64,000 bases of DNA. Source: Roseateles amylovorans (GTDB lineage: Bacteria > Pseudomonadota > Gammaproteobacteria > Burkholderiales > Burkholderiaceae_C). Below, one piece after another: positions 7,822 through 14,855 of the stretch (position 1 is its first letter; the number at the start of each line of letters is the position of its first letter). The stretch is from assembly GCF_025398155.2 (NCBI RefSeq), contig NZ_CP104562.2, positions 1,798,001 to 1,862,000 on the forward strand. Direction: 5' to 3'. A program made the translations under genes and the position numbers. The notes under the pieces are model-generated. The model made no database searches. It was not told the DNA's origin and worked only from the letters and a program-made list of their open reading frames with translations.

Positions 7822-9032
7822 GCCGGGGTGTCGTCGCCGAAGCGACTCGGTTCATAGCGGGAGTCCAGGCTCGCATCGAGCCGGGCGTCGTAGCGTTGGT
7901 CCTGCCGAGGCTTGTAGCGCGGCTCCGAGCGGTGATCCGGACGGATGTCGCCCCGGGGCTCGCCGCGGTCATCGTCTCGGTCGCTGGGGCGAGGATCGAA
8001 TCGGTCGTCGGCGCGATGGCCGCCTTGGCTGTCGCCGCGACCTTCGCCACGGTCATCCGAACGGAGAGGCGACCGCGGGTCCGAACGGGCCTCCGAGCGA
8101 CCCTCGCTTCGCGGCGAATCGTCGAAGTCGTCACGGGCGTCCTGACGCTGATCGTGACGTCCGTCCTGGCGGCCACCGTCCTGGCGCTGATCCTGACGTG
8201 ACTCACCGCGAGGGGCGAATCGGTCGTCGCGAGTCCCCTCCGAGCCCGCCGCGTTGCGGGCGGGGCGATCGTGCTCGGCGCCCATGGCGCGACGGTCCTC
8301 CCAGACGGAGGACTGCCCAAGCGCGCCCACCGCTTGCTGCCAACGCGAGGGCAGGGTGGCATCGACGCTGCAGATGTCGGCGTCGATCTTGCAGCCGCCG
8401 CGGGCAATGGCCGGGTCGGGAATCACCTGCGCCTCGCGGGCGCGCAGCTCTTCACCGGCGCCGTCCAGCACCAGCGGCAGGTCGTCCGGGTGCACCCGCA
8501 CCCGCACATGGCGGGCGTTGATGAGCAGGGCCTCGACCGCGTCATGGGCGACCTGGGCAATCAGCTCGGGCTGGGTGACGAGTTCATTGCGCACCACCTG
8601 GCGGGCCAGTTCCACCGCGGTGCGGGCCAGCGCGCCGGCCATGTCCTGTTCCAGTGCCTGCAGATCGGCATCGAAACTGGTCACCAGCGTGCCGACCTGG
8701 GCACTGATCTGCTTGGCGAAACTTTGCTTGAAGGCGTCCAGCGCGGCCATGCCGTCGCGGTAGCCGTCCTGGTAGCCGGATTGGCGGGCCGCATGCAGCA
8801 GCTCGTCGATGCTGGGTTGGGGAGGCGGCGGGGGCGCCGGTGGTTCGACCGGCGGCGGTGCGCTGACCGGCGGGCGGCGCGGTGCCTGGCCGCCGTCCAG
8901 CGAGCCGGGATTCCAGGCCGCGAAGCCGGACAGCTCCTCCCGCGGAATGATGCGGCTGTAGGTGCTGCCGCGCGGCGACTCGCCCTCGGCGCGGGGCGGA
9001 GGGGGAACCTGGCGGGGCGGTCGAGTGGCCAT
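7818..9032 (-). CDS. fliH: FliH, export ATPase regulator, with a long charged C-terminal tail
   Basis: 404 residues, against roughly 220-250 usually. Residues 1-80 are Pro-rich. Residues about 75-245 are the normal FliH core: GYQDGYRDG, the coiled-coil FKQSFAKQISAQVGTLV, VRVRVHPDDLPLV and the C-terminal GGCKIDADICSVDATLPSRW. After that come about 150 residues made almost only of Arg, Asp, Gly, Ser, Gln and Glu with repeated DDR, RSE and RQD units. FliH binds FliI and links it to FliN. The tail follows the domain that contacts FliI. The frame stays open and meets the fliI start with a 4-base overlap, so the tail is real coding sequence in this assembly. Confidence 0.93.
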   Translation of the reverse strand: MATRPPRQVPPPPRAEGESPRGSTYSRIIPREELSGFAAWNPGSLDGGQAPRRPPVSAPPPVEPPAPPPPPQPSIDELLHAARQSGYQDGYRDGMAALDAFKQSFAKQISAQVGTLVTSFDADLQALEQDMAGALARTAVELARQVVRNELVTQPELIAQVAHDAVEALLINARHVRVRVHPDDLPLVLDGAGEELRAREAQVIPDPAIARGGCKIDADICSVDATLPSRWQQAVGALGQSSVWEDRRAMGAEHDRPARNAAGSEGTRDDRFAPRGESRQDQRQDGGRQDGRHDQRQDARDDFDDSPRSEGRSEARSDPRSPLRSDDRGEGRGDSQGGHRADDRFDPRPSDRDDDRGEPRGDIRPDHRSEPRYKPRQDQRYDARLDASLDSRYEPSRFGDDTPA

Positions 9033-9068
9033 GGGGCGAGGGGTCCGGTGGGCGTGAAAGCCTGAGGA

Positions 9069-10064
9069 TTACAGGAACTGGTCGTCGCCGCCACCGGCCA
9101 GCACGATCTGGCCTTCGTCGACCAGCCGGCGGACGACCTTGAGGATCTCCTTCTGCTCGGCCTCCACCTCGGACAGGCGCACCGGGCCGCGCGATTCCAG
9201 GTCTTCGCGCAGGGTTTCGGCGGCGCGGCTGGACATGTTGCGGAAGACCTTCTCGCGCAGCTCCGGGCCGGCGCCCTTGAGCGCGACGATGAGGGATTCG
9301 GACTGCACTTCCTTGAGCACGGCCTGGATGCCACGGTCGTCGATCTTGTCCAGATCGTCGAAGGTGAACATGTTGTCCATGATCTTCTGGGCCAGGTCGG
9401 AATCGGCCTCGCGGATGTAGTCCAGCACCGAGGCTTCCACGCTGGAGCCCATCATGTTGATGATCTCGGCGGCGGTCTTCACGCCACCCAGGTTGGACTT
9501 CTTCATGCGCTCGCCGCCGGCCAGGATCTGGCCCATGACCTCGTTGAGGTCCTTCAGCGCCATCGGCTGGATGCCGTCCAGCGTGGCGATGCGGATCAAC
9601 ACCTCATTGCGCTGGCGCTCGGTGAAGACGCGCAGCACCGAGCTGCTCTGGTCGAAGTCCAGGTGGGACAGGATCGCCGCGACGATCTGCGGGTGTTCGT
9701 TGCGCAGCAGTTCGGCGACCGAGCCCGGGTCCATCCACTTCAGACTTTCGATCGACGAGACGTCCGAGCCCTGCAGGATACGGTCGAGCAGCAGGTTGGC
9801 CTTGTCTTCGCCCAGCGCCTTGCGCAGAACGGCCCGCACGTATTCGTCGGTGTCCGACACCAGGGTGCTCTGGGACTCGGCCAACTGATCGAATTTGTCG
9901 AGCACCTTCTCGACGCGCTCGCGCGGCACGACCTTCATCTTGGCGATGGTTTCGCCCAGCTTCTGCACTTCCTTGGGCGCGAGATGCTTGAAGACCTCGG
10001 AGGCCTCTTCCTCGCCCAGCGACATCAGCAGGATGGCTGCGTCTTCTACGCCTTTGTCGTCCAT
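9069..10064 (-). CDS. fliG: FliG, rotor torque protein
   Basis: 331 residues, standard length. Three Armadillo-like domains are recognisable: an N-terminal MS-ring-binding region (DAAILLMSLGEEEASEVFKH), the middle FliM-binding region with the EHPQ motif (LLRNEHPQIVAAILSHLD) and the C-terminal stator-facing domain with FDDLDKIDDRGIQAVLKEV and ELREKVFRNMSSRAAETL, which carry the charged torque residues. It lies 36 bases upstream of fliH and follows fliF across a 105-bp gap where I see no signal. Confidence 0.98.
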   Translation of the reverse strand: MDDKGVEDAAILLMSLGEEEASEVFKHLAPKEVQKLGETIAKMKVVPRERVEKVLDKFDQLAESQSTLVSDTDEYVRAVLRKALGEDKANLLLDRILQGSDVSSIESLKWMDPGSVAELLRNEHPQIVAAILSHLDFDQSSSVLRVFTERQRNEVLIRIATLDGIQPMALKDLNEVMGQILAGGERMKKSNLGGVKTAAEIINMMGSSVEASVLDYIREADSDLAQKIMDNMFTFDDLDKIDDRGIQAVLKEVQSESLIVALKGAGPELREKVFRNMSSRAAETLREDLESRGPVRLSEVEAEQKEILKVVRRLVDEGQIVLAGGGDDQFL

Positions 10065-10169
10065 GGGGTGTCTCGGTTGATCTGTGTCGGTGCGGTGGCG
10101 CTGGGGGGGATCGGGTCGGTGAGGCCGGTCGGTGTCGAAAGGGTGGTGGGCGCGGGATCGAGGCGGCGC

Positions 10170-11879
10170 TCAGCGCTTGGCCATCTCGAGTTCTTCGCCG
10201 TTCACCCAGGCACGCATGATGTTGGCCACAGCGATCGGATTCTCCTTCGCCAATTGACGGGCGCGTTCGAGTTTGTCGTTGGAGACCGGCGCTTCCAGGA
10301 CCGGCAGTCCGCCGGGGCTTGGCAGGGCGGGGGTCTCGTCGGCCAGCTCGCTCAGTGGGTTGGCCGAGGCCTCAGTCTCGCCCTTTTCAGCCGGCGGCGG
10401 GAAAGCCGCCTTGAGAGCAGGGCGAACCATGCCGAACACCGCGATCAGGGCGACCAGCACCAGGGCGGCCGGGATGGCGGCTTCTCGCGCCATGTCCCGC
10501 AGCCAGGGTTGCTGCCACAGCGGCACGTCGTTGGGGGTGAGCTTTTCGGTGACGAACGGGGCGCTGAGCACCTTGACCGAGTCGCCGCGCTCCTGGGAGA
10601 AGCCCAGCGCTTCCTTGACCAGGGAGTCCAGGCGCTGGAGCTCGTCGGCCGACAGCGGCTGGCTGGTGGTCTTGCCCTTGGCGTCGGTCACGCTCTTCTG
10701 GTTGACGACGACGGCCGCGTTCAGGCGACGCACCTGGCCGATGGCATTGCGGGTGACCCGCACGGTGCGGTCGACCTCGAATTCGGTGCCGTTGACGCGG
10801 CGCATGTTCTGCGAGCCGCCGGTGGTGCCGGCGGGCTGCAGCTGCTGCGCGGCGCCGTTGATGGGGGCGGCGGCCGGCGGCGGCACCTGGTTGGTGGCGG
10901 CGCCGGGGACGCCGGTGGGCACGCCTGGGGTGGAGCCGGTCTGCTCCTCGGAATTCATGCGGCGCACCGAGCTCTGGGTATTGGGACCCTGGTTGGGCTT
11001 GAATTCCTCGGCAGTGGATTCGACCTGGTTGAAGTCCACATCGGCGGTGACGGTGGAGCGCAGGTTGTCGCGGCCGACCACCGGCTCCAGCAGTTCGGCG
11101 ATCCGCTTGTTCAGGTTGGCTTCAATCTGCTGCTTGTACTGAAGCTGCTGGCTGTCGAGGCCCGTGCCGTTGTTGTTGTCGCCGTTCTGGGAGAGCAGGG
11201 TGCCGGTGCTGTCGAGCACGCTGACGGCCTTGGGATTGAGTTCCGGCACCGAGGAGGAGACCAGATGCACGATGCCGGCGATCTGGGCGCGGTCCAGGGT
11301 GCGGCCGCCGCGCAGGGTCAGCATCACCGAGGCGCTGGGCTTTTGCTGTTCGCGGAAGAAGCCGTTCTGCTGCGGCATGGCCAGATGGACGCGGGCGTCG
11401 GCGACGTCGGCCAGGGCGGTGATGGTGCGGGTCAGTTCGCCTTCCAGGCCGCGCTGGAAGTTCAGGCGTTCATTGAACTGGGTCTGCCCGATGGACTGCT
11501 TGTCCATCAGCTCGAAACCGGTGATGCCGCCCTTGGGCAGGCCGGCGGAGGCGAGCTTCATGCGCAGGTCGTAGACCTGGCTGGCGGGCACCATGATCGT
11601 GCCGCCCGGCTCGTTGCGGTAGGGCACATTCATCTGCGCCAGTTGGGCGATCACGGCGCCGCCGTCCTTGTCGGACAGGCCGGAGAACAGGGGGCGGTAG
11701 TCGGCGCGGCCGGTCATCATCGCCATGGCCACGATCACCGCGATCAGGGCGGCCACGCCGGCGCCGAGCATCATCTTGCTCTTCAGCGGCATGGCGGCGA
11801 CACGGGCCGGGAAGCTCGTCGGTTCGGCGGGCTTCACCTCGGGGAGTCCGGCGGCGGGGCTGCTCAGGGCGTTGTCCAT
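10170..11879 (-). CDS. fliF: FliF, MS-ring protein
   Basis: 569 residues. I place the start at the ATG at 11879 (MDNALSSPAAG) rather than 81 bases upstream, because the family similarity begins about there. There are two membrane helices, at about residues 37-57 and 445-465. Between them are the ring-building motifs YRPLFSGLSDKDGGAVIAQL, TRTITALADVADARVHLAMP and ASVMLTLRGGR, plus a Pro/Gly/Gln-rich linker. The C-terminal tail, ending GEELEMAKR, is the FliG-binding segment. First gene of the minus-strand operon, divergent from fliE. Confidence 0.97.
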   Translation of the reverse strand: MDNALSSPAAGLPEVKPAEPTSFPARVAAMPLKSKMMLGAGVAALIAVIVAMAMMTGRADYRPLFSGLSDKDGGAVIAQLAQMNVPYRNEPGGTIMVPASQVYDLRMKLASAGLPKGGITGFELMDKQSIGQTQFNERLNFQRGLEGELTRTITALADVADARVHLAMPQQNGFFREQQKPSASVMLTLRGGRTLDRAQIAGIVHLVSSSVPELNPKAVSVLDSTGTLLSQNGDNNNGTGLDSQQLQYKQQIEANLNKRIAELLEPVVGRDNLRSTVTADVDFNQVESTAEEFKPNQGPNTQSSVRRMNSEEQTGSTPGVPTGVPGAATNQVPPPAAAPINGAAQQLQPAGTTGGSQNMRRVNGTEFEVDRTVRVTRNAIGQVRRLNAAVVVNQKSVTDAKGKTTSQPLSADELQRLDSLVKEALGFSQERGDSVKVLSAPFVTEKLTPNDVPLWQQPWLRDMAREAAIPAALVLVALIAVFGMVRPALKAAFPPPAEKGETEASANPLSELADETPALPSPGGLPVLEAPVSNDKLERARQLAKENPIAVANIMRAWVNGEELEMAKR

Positions 11880-11969
11880 GGGGCGGCGATGGGGCGTCGT
11901 TGGATGCGGGGCGGTACGGCGACGTACGGTGCGGATGCAGCCGGACGCAAGTCTGGCCACAGGTCGAAA

Positions 11970-11977
11970 TTATTGGC
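11970..11977 (-). promoter_or_regulatory. Possible -10-like element for fliF (GCCAATAA)
   Basis: On the minus strand the octamer GCCAATAA, one base from the sigma-28 -10 box, lies 91 bases upstream of the fliF start. The matching -35 position reads CATT, which is poor. It may be an FlhDC-activated class II promoter rather than a sigma-28 one. Weak. Confidence 0.3.
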
Positions 11978-11987
11978 AAGAACACCC

Positions 11988-12014
11988 TCAAGAATGCCGG
12001 GAACAGGCCGAGTA
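11988..12014 (+). promoter_or_regulatory. Sigma-28-like promoter of fliE
   Basis: TCAA at 11988-11991, a 15-base spacer, then GCCGAGTA at 12007-12014. This fits the TAAA-N15-GCCGATAA pattern with 6 of 8 matches in the -10 box. It lies about 55 bases upstream of the fliE start and points to it. Confidence 0.55.
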
Positions 12015-12067
12015 AGGCCCCCCAGTTCCGATCTTGCGCCCGGCCCGTTTTCATTAGGATGCGTTCC

Positions 12068-12394
12068 GTGGACCTGAAACTCAAACCCTTCGATTTCGCG
12101 AACGCGGTGGCCCGCGCCGGGCTGACCCCTCAAGGTCAGCCGGTGGCCAAGGCCGCCACCGCCGCGTCCGGCACGAGCTTCGCTGATGCGATGAGCTCGG
12201 CGCTGAAGGGTGTGAGCGCGCAGCAGAACGAGGCGTCCCGCCTGCAGCGGGAGGTTCAACTGGACAACCCCACCGTCAGCCTGGAAGAGACCATGGTGGC
12301 GATGCAGAAGGCGCAGATCGGCTTCCAGGCCACGCTGCAAGTGCGCAACCGTCTGGTGTCCGCCTACTCCGAAATCATGAACATGCAGGTGTGA
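12068..12394 (+). CDS. fliE: FliE, MS ring-rod adaptor
   Basis: Export substrate that joins the MS ring to the proximal rod. With a GTG start at 12068 it is 108 residues (DLKLKPFDFANAV at the N-terminus), normal for FliE. An ATTAGGA Shine-Dalgarno lies 8 bases before this GTG. An in-frame ATG at 12059 would overlap that site, so GTG is preferred. The conserved C-terminal half reads LDNPTVSLEETMVAMQKAQI and LVSAYSEIMNMQV. It diverges from fliF. Confidence 0.95.
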   Translation: MDLKLKPFDFANAVARAGLTPQGQPVAKAATAASGTSFADAMSSALKGVSAQQNEASRLQREVQLDNPTVSLEETMVAMQKAQIGFQATLQVRNRLVSAYSEIMNMQV

Positions 12395-12402
12395 GTCCGG
12401 GG

Positions 12403-12418
12403 CGCCGGGAGGCGTTTT
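12403..12418 (+). terminator. Short possible terminator after fliE
   Basis: CGCC-GGGA-GGCG followed by TTTT, 9 bases after the fliE stop. The stem is only 4 bp (slightly extendable), so it is weak. Confidence 0.35.
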
Positions 12419-12467
12419 CGGGCCACGATCGCTGGCTGTCCGGCCATGCGGGCCTGAAGGTTGTTGC

Positions 12468-13334
12468 TCAGCGACGCTTGGGCGTGGCCCAGTGGCGCTG
12501 CATGTCGCTGATGACGGGGCGTGTGCGTGACGGATCGTAGGGATCGGGCGAGCCCGCCGGATACGGTCGCACCAACGACAGGATCCAGCTACCCACGAAA
12601 TTCACCTCGTCCGTGTCACCGCAACGTTGCGGGGCAGGGATGAGCGACCGTCCGACGTCGATGCCGAACTGCACATCGCGTGCGAAGCCGATGTTTCTGG
12701 CCACGACCTCCTGTGTCCCGAGATCAATGACGGACATCTCCACCCCGTAGATGGCGAAATCACGTTCCAGGTTGGTCAGTACCTGCGTGAAGATGATCCC
12801 GTGGGAGGCCGTCGATTCTGAAAGATCGGAGACCGTTGTTTGACCAGTCGTTCGATCGAACTGGCTTCGTTTCCATTGACCTTTGGCGTCCTGGTATTCC
12901 AGGGAGATCGGGAGATCTTCCGAGGCGATGGCGATCTGGATCGCCTCCACCGCCGACGCCACTTTCAGTTTTCCTGCGCTGAATGCCGCATAGAAATCGA
13001 TTGCGGATGCGTAGCCGCGCGCGGGGAGTGTCGGTGCGGCATGGATGTGGAGGATTCGGAAGCCGGTGGCTCCGATCAGCGCGCTGGTATTGGACGACAG
13101 GTTCTCACAGAGGTTTTGGAAGCCGTTACCGAGTGCGTTGAGTTTGCTTTCATACGCATTGGCGGAAATCCTTCTGCCCGTCGCTTTGTCTGCGACTTGT
13201 TCCGCAGCGCTGGGGTGGGTCGCCCTGGATCTCGTGGCTTGCTGCTCCGCAGCCAGGGCAGTCTGCTTTGGGGCGAAGGTTGACAGCAGTGCGAGCAGGG
13301 CGGTCGAGAGCGAAATTCGAGAGAGGGGCGACAT
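12468..13334 (-). CDS. Predicted secreted protein of unknown function
   Basis: 288 residues with a clear signal peptide (about residues 1-29, hydrophobic LSTALLALLSTFAP, cleavage after ALA). No catalytic motif is recognised. Near residues 190-245 the segment ERDFAIYGVEMSVIDLGTQE, followed by a Gly-Phe-Ala-Arg-Asp turn and a GRSLIPAPQRC end, lines up with the same region of the lipoprotein at 14055 (ERDLWIAGSRLYVIDIASGE, then a Gly-Tyr turn, then GRQPWLYA and a Cys). The two are probably distant paralogs. Convergent with fliE; divergent from the lipoprotein-RTX pair across a 720-bp gap. Function unknown; association with the RTX protein is inferred from context. Confidence 0.8.
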   Translation of the reverse strand: MSPLSRISLSTALLALLSTFAPKQTALAAEQQATRSRATHPSAAEQVADKATGRRISANAYESKLNALGNGFQNLCENLSSNTSALIGATGFRILHIHAAPTLPARGYASAIDFYAAFSAGKLKVASAVEAIQIAIASEDLPISLEYQDAKGQWKRSQFDRTTGQTTVSDLSESTASHGIIFTQVLTNLERDFAIYGVEMSVIDLGTQEVVARNIGFARDVQFGIDVGRSLIPAPQRCGDTDEVNFVGSWILSLVRPYPAGSPDPYDPSRTRPVISDMQRHWATPKRR

Positions 13335-13562
13335 GGCGGCGATAGGGATCTGGGCAGTGCCGACCGCAATTTATTAAACGGCTGGCGTAATCCAGATCGA
13401 CAGGAGATGAATGAAGATTCCTGATCTCGTGAGGCGTCAGGAATCGGGAGTCCGTCAAGTCGCGAAATACCTCAGGCGAGTTCCCGAATTTTCAGAACTG
13501 GGCGGCCCGGTCGTGTGGCGGTTTCATGTCGCGAATCTGCCTTCATGGCATGCGCCGTAACG

Positions 13563-13594
13563 AATGGCGAGCTTCTGGCTCGCCATTTTTCATT
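13563..13594 (+). terminator. Rho-independent terminator with no evident upstream gene
   Basis: AATGGCGAGC at 13563-13572 pairs with GCTCGCCATT at 13578-13587 around a 5-base loop, followed by TTT and CATT. A 10-bp perfect stem plus a T-run on the plus strand. The stem could act on the minus strand too but lacks a T-run there. Confidence 0.75.
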
Positions 13595-13920
13595 GAGCGG
13601 GCCCCTTCAGCGATGGAATATGTCGAAGAAATGGCTGGAGTGTTCCATGTGCAGGCGCCGGAGGAGCGGGAGAGCGGTGAAGCAGAAGCCCATTTATAGC
13701 CAATGCGTAATACCTATGGGTGGGTAATGCCTGCAATTCGTTGCTATCAAAAAGACCTCGATAGGTAATGCATCGGTAGGTGGCTCGGGCGTACGCTGAT
13801 TGCATTGAAATTCTTCAATGGAATTTCTCGGAGAGGAGGTCGGGATGAAGCTGTGTTTTATCTGCGATCTAAGGGTGATTTTCGATTCTGAAACGTTTCA
13901 TTCAGATTCACAAATAATCT

Positions 13921-13950
13921 TTGTGTTATTGGTTTCTGTCCTTCTATAAG
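13921..13950 (+). promoter_or_regulatory. Candidate sigma-70 promoter for the lipoprotein-RTX pair
   Basis: TTGTGT at 13921-13926, an 18-base spacer and TATAAG at 13945-13950, in an AT-rich stretch about 100 bases upstream of the lipoprotein start. The nearby GAAACGTTTC (13889-13898) is a short perfect dyad that could bind a regulator. Fit to consensus is only moderate. Confidence 0.4.
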
Positions 13951-14054
13951 CTTGGGCACTTTCAAAGGAGGAAGGCTCAAATGTGCTGATTATGACGCCT
14001 GGCATGTCAATATCCACATATGAGGGTAGGACCCATCAGATTAGGAGCGCTGCA

Positions 14055-14840
14055 ATGAAAAAATTTATGTTCGTGGTGTTATTTGCCGTGTCTGGAATAT
14101 TTGGCTGCTCCCATTCTGGGTCTGATTTGCGCGCCAAACGGGCGATCGAATTGATGGCGGAAAGATGCGCGAAAGCGGGCGAACGTATCTACCGGACCGT
14201 TGAGGGCGTTGAAGGTGTTGTCTTGCTGAAGCAGCGGATTAAGGTGGTTGACTTTGTAGATCAGTATGCATTGAACGATCCATACGGCAGAGACGCATTT
14301 GGGGATGGCTATATACATAGCTTTCTTCGGGGGAATGTTGGACCTTATTGGGTAGCAAGGCCTGGTTGGCCTCAGCGGCAAGGTTACCGTTTTGTGGAGG
14401 CGCTCGATGTCGAATCGGGTAAGTGGTACCGGTATACCGGACAGGTCGAGGTTAAGCAGGGCTCAAGTTACCCGCTAAAGCCGCAGGACTGGAAATTCGA
14501 CGTGTTTAAGGTGCCAATTAACTGGCCAACAGGGAAGTACGGTGTAGCTTATGAAGATATTTCAACCAAAGAGGAGAGGGATTTATGGATAGCCGGTAGC
14601 CGGCTCTACGTGATTGACATTGCGTCAGGTGAGATTTTGGGTGAACGGGTGGGCTATATGGTTGACTTGAGTCAAGGGTCGTTGGCAATGGGCCGTCAGC
14701 CATGGCTTTACGCGGCAAACAACGCTTGTCCGAGCTTCGACCGGTTCCCGGGTGCAAAGGGGGAGCGTCGTGGCTCGTCCATGCAGATTCGTCAAACGTC
14801 GGACTTCGTGGAAAAGATACTAATTCCAGTGGTTGACTAA
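14055..14840 (+). CDS. Predicted lipoprotein, partner gene of the RTX protein
   Basis: 261 residues. The N-terminus is a lipoprotein signal: MKKFMFVVLFAVSGIFGC, with the lipid-modified Cys at residue 18. TTAGGAG sits 7 bases before the ATG, which decides this start over a GTG 72 bases upstream. The mature part has Tyr/Trp-rich segments (PYWVARPGWPQRQGYRF) and the ERDLWIAGSRLYVIDIASGE region shared with the 12468-13334 protein. It ends 15 bases before the RTX gene, so the two are probably co-transcribed. The gene is AT-rich relative to its neighbours, suggesting transfer. Role unknown; an outer-membrane or periplasmic helper or immunity partner of the RTX lipase would fit but is inference. Confidence 0.82.
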   Translation: MKKFMFVVLFAVSGIFGCSHSGSDLRAKRAIELMAERCAKAGERIYRTVEGVEGVVLLKQRIKVVDFVDQYALNDPYGRDAFGDGYIHSFLRGNVGPYWVARPGWPQRQGYRFVEALDVESGKWYRYTGQVEVKQGSSYPLKPQDWKFDVFKVPINWPTGKYGVAYEDISTKEERDLWIAGSRLYVIDIASGEILGERVGYMVDLSQGSLAMGRQPWLYAANNACPSFDRFPGAKGERRGSSMQIRQTSDFVEKILIPVVD

Positions 14841-14855
14841 AAATTTGGAGTAGGC

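Larger units (their letters stand above)
13335..14054. other. 720-bp AT-richer intergenic region
   Basis: Lies between the divergent secreted-protein gene and the lipoprotein gene. It is visibly AT-richer than the flagellar genes. It contains a strong hairpin terminator on plus (13563-13594), a candidate promoter (13921-13950) and a strong Shine-Dalgarno in front of a two-codon frame (13964-13989). Short open frames here have no convincing coding character. The terminator has no obvious plus-strand gene before it, so a small RNA ending there is possible. Confidence 0.6.

Noticed and set aside
9663..12077. An 804-codon plus-strand frame across fliG and fliF
   Set aside because: Antisense shadow of two clear flagellar genes; composition is His/Gly/Gln-rich and no family is seen.
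13515..13805. Small open frames (about 70 codons) on both strands
   Set aside because: No ribosome site, no homology recognised, and they cross a clear terminator hairpin.
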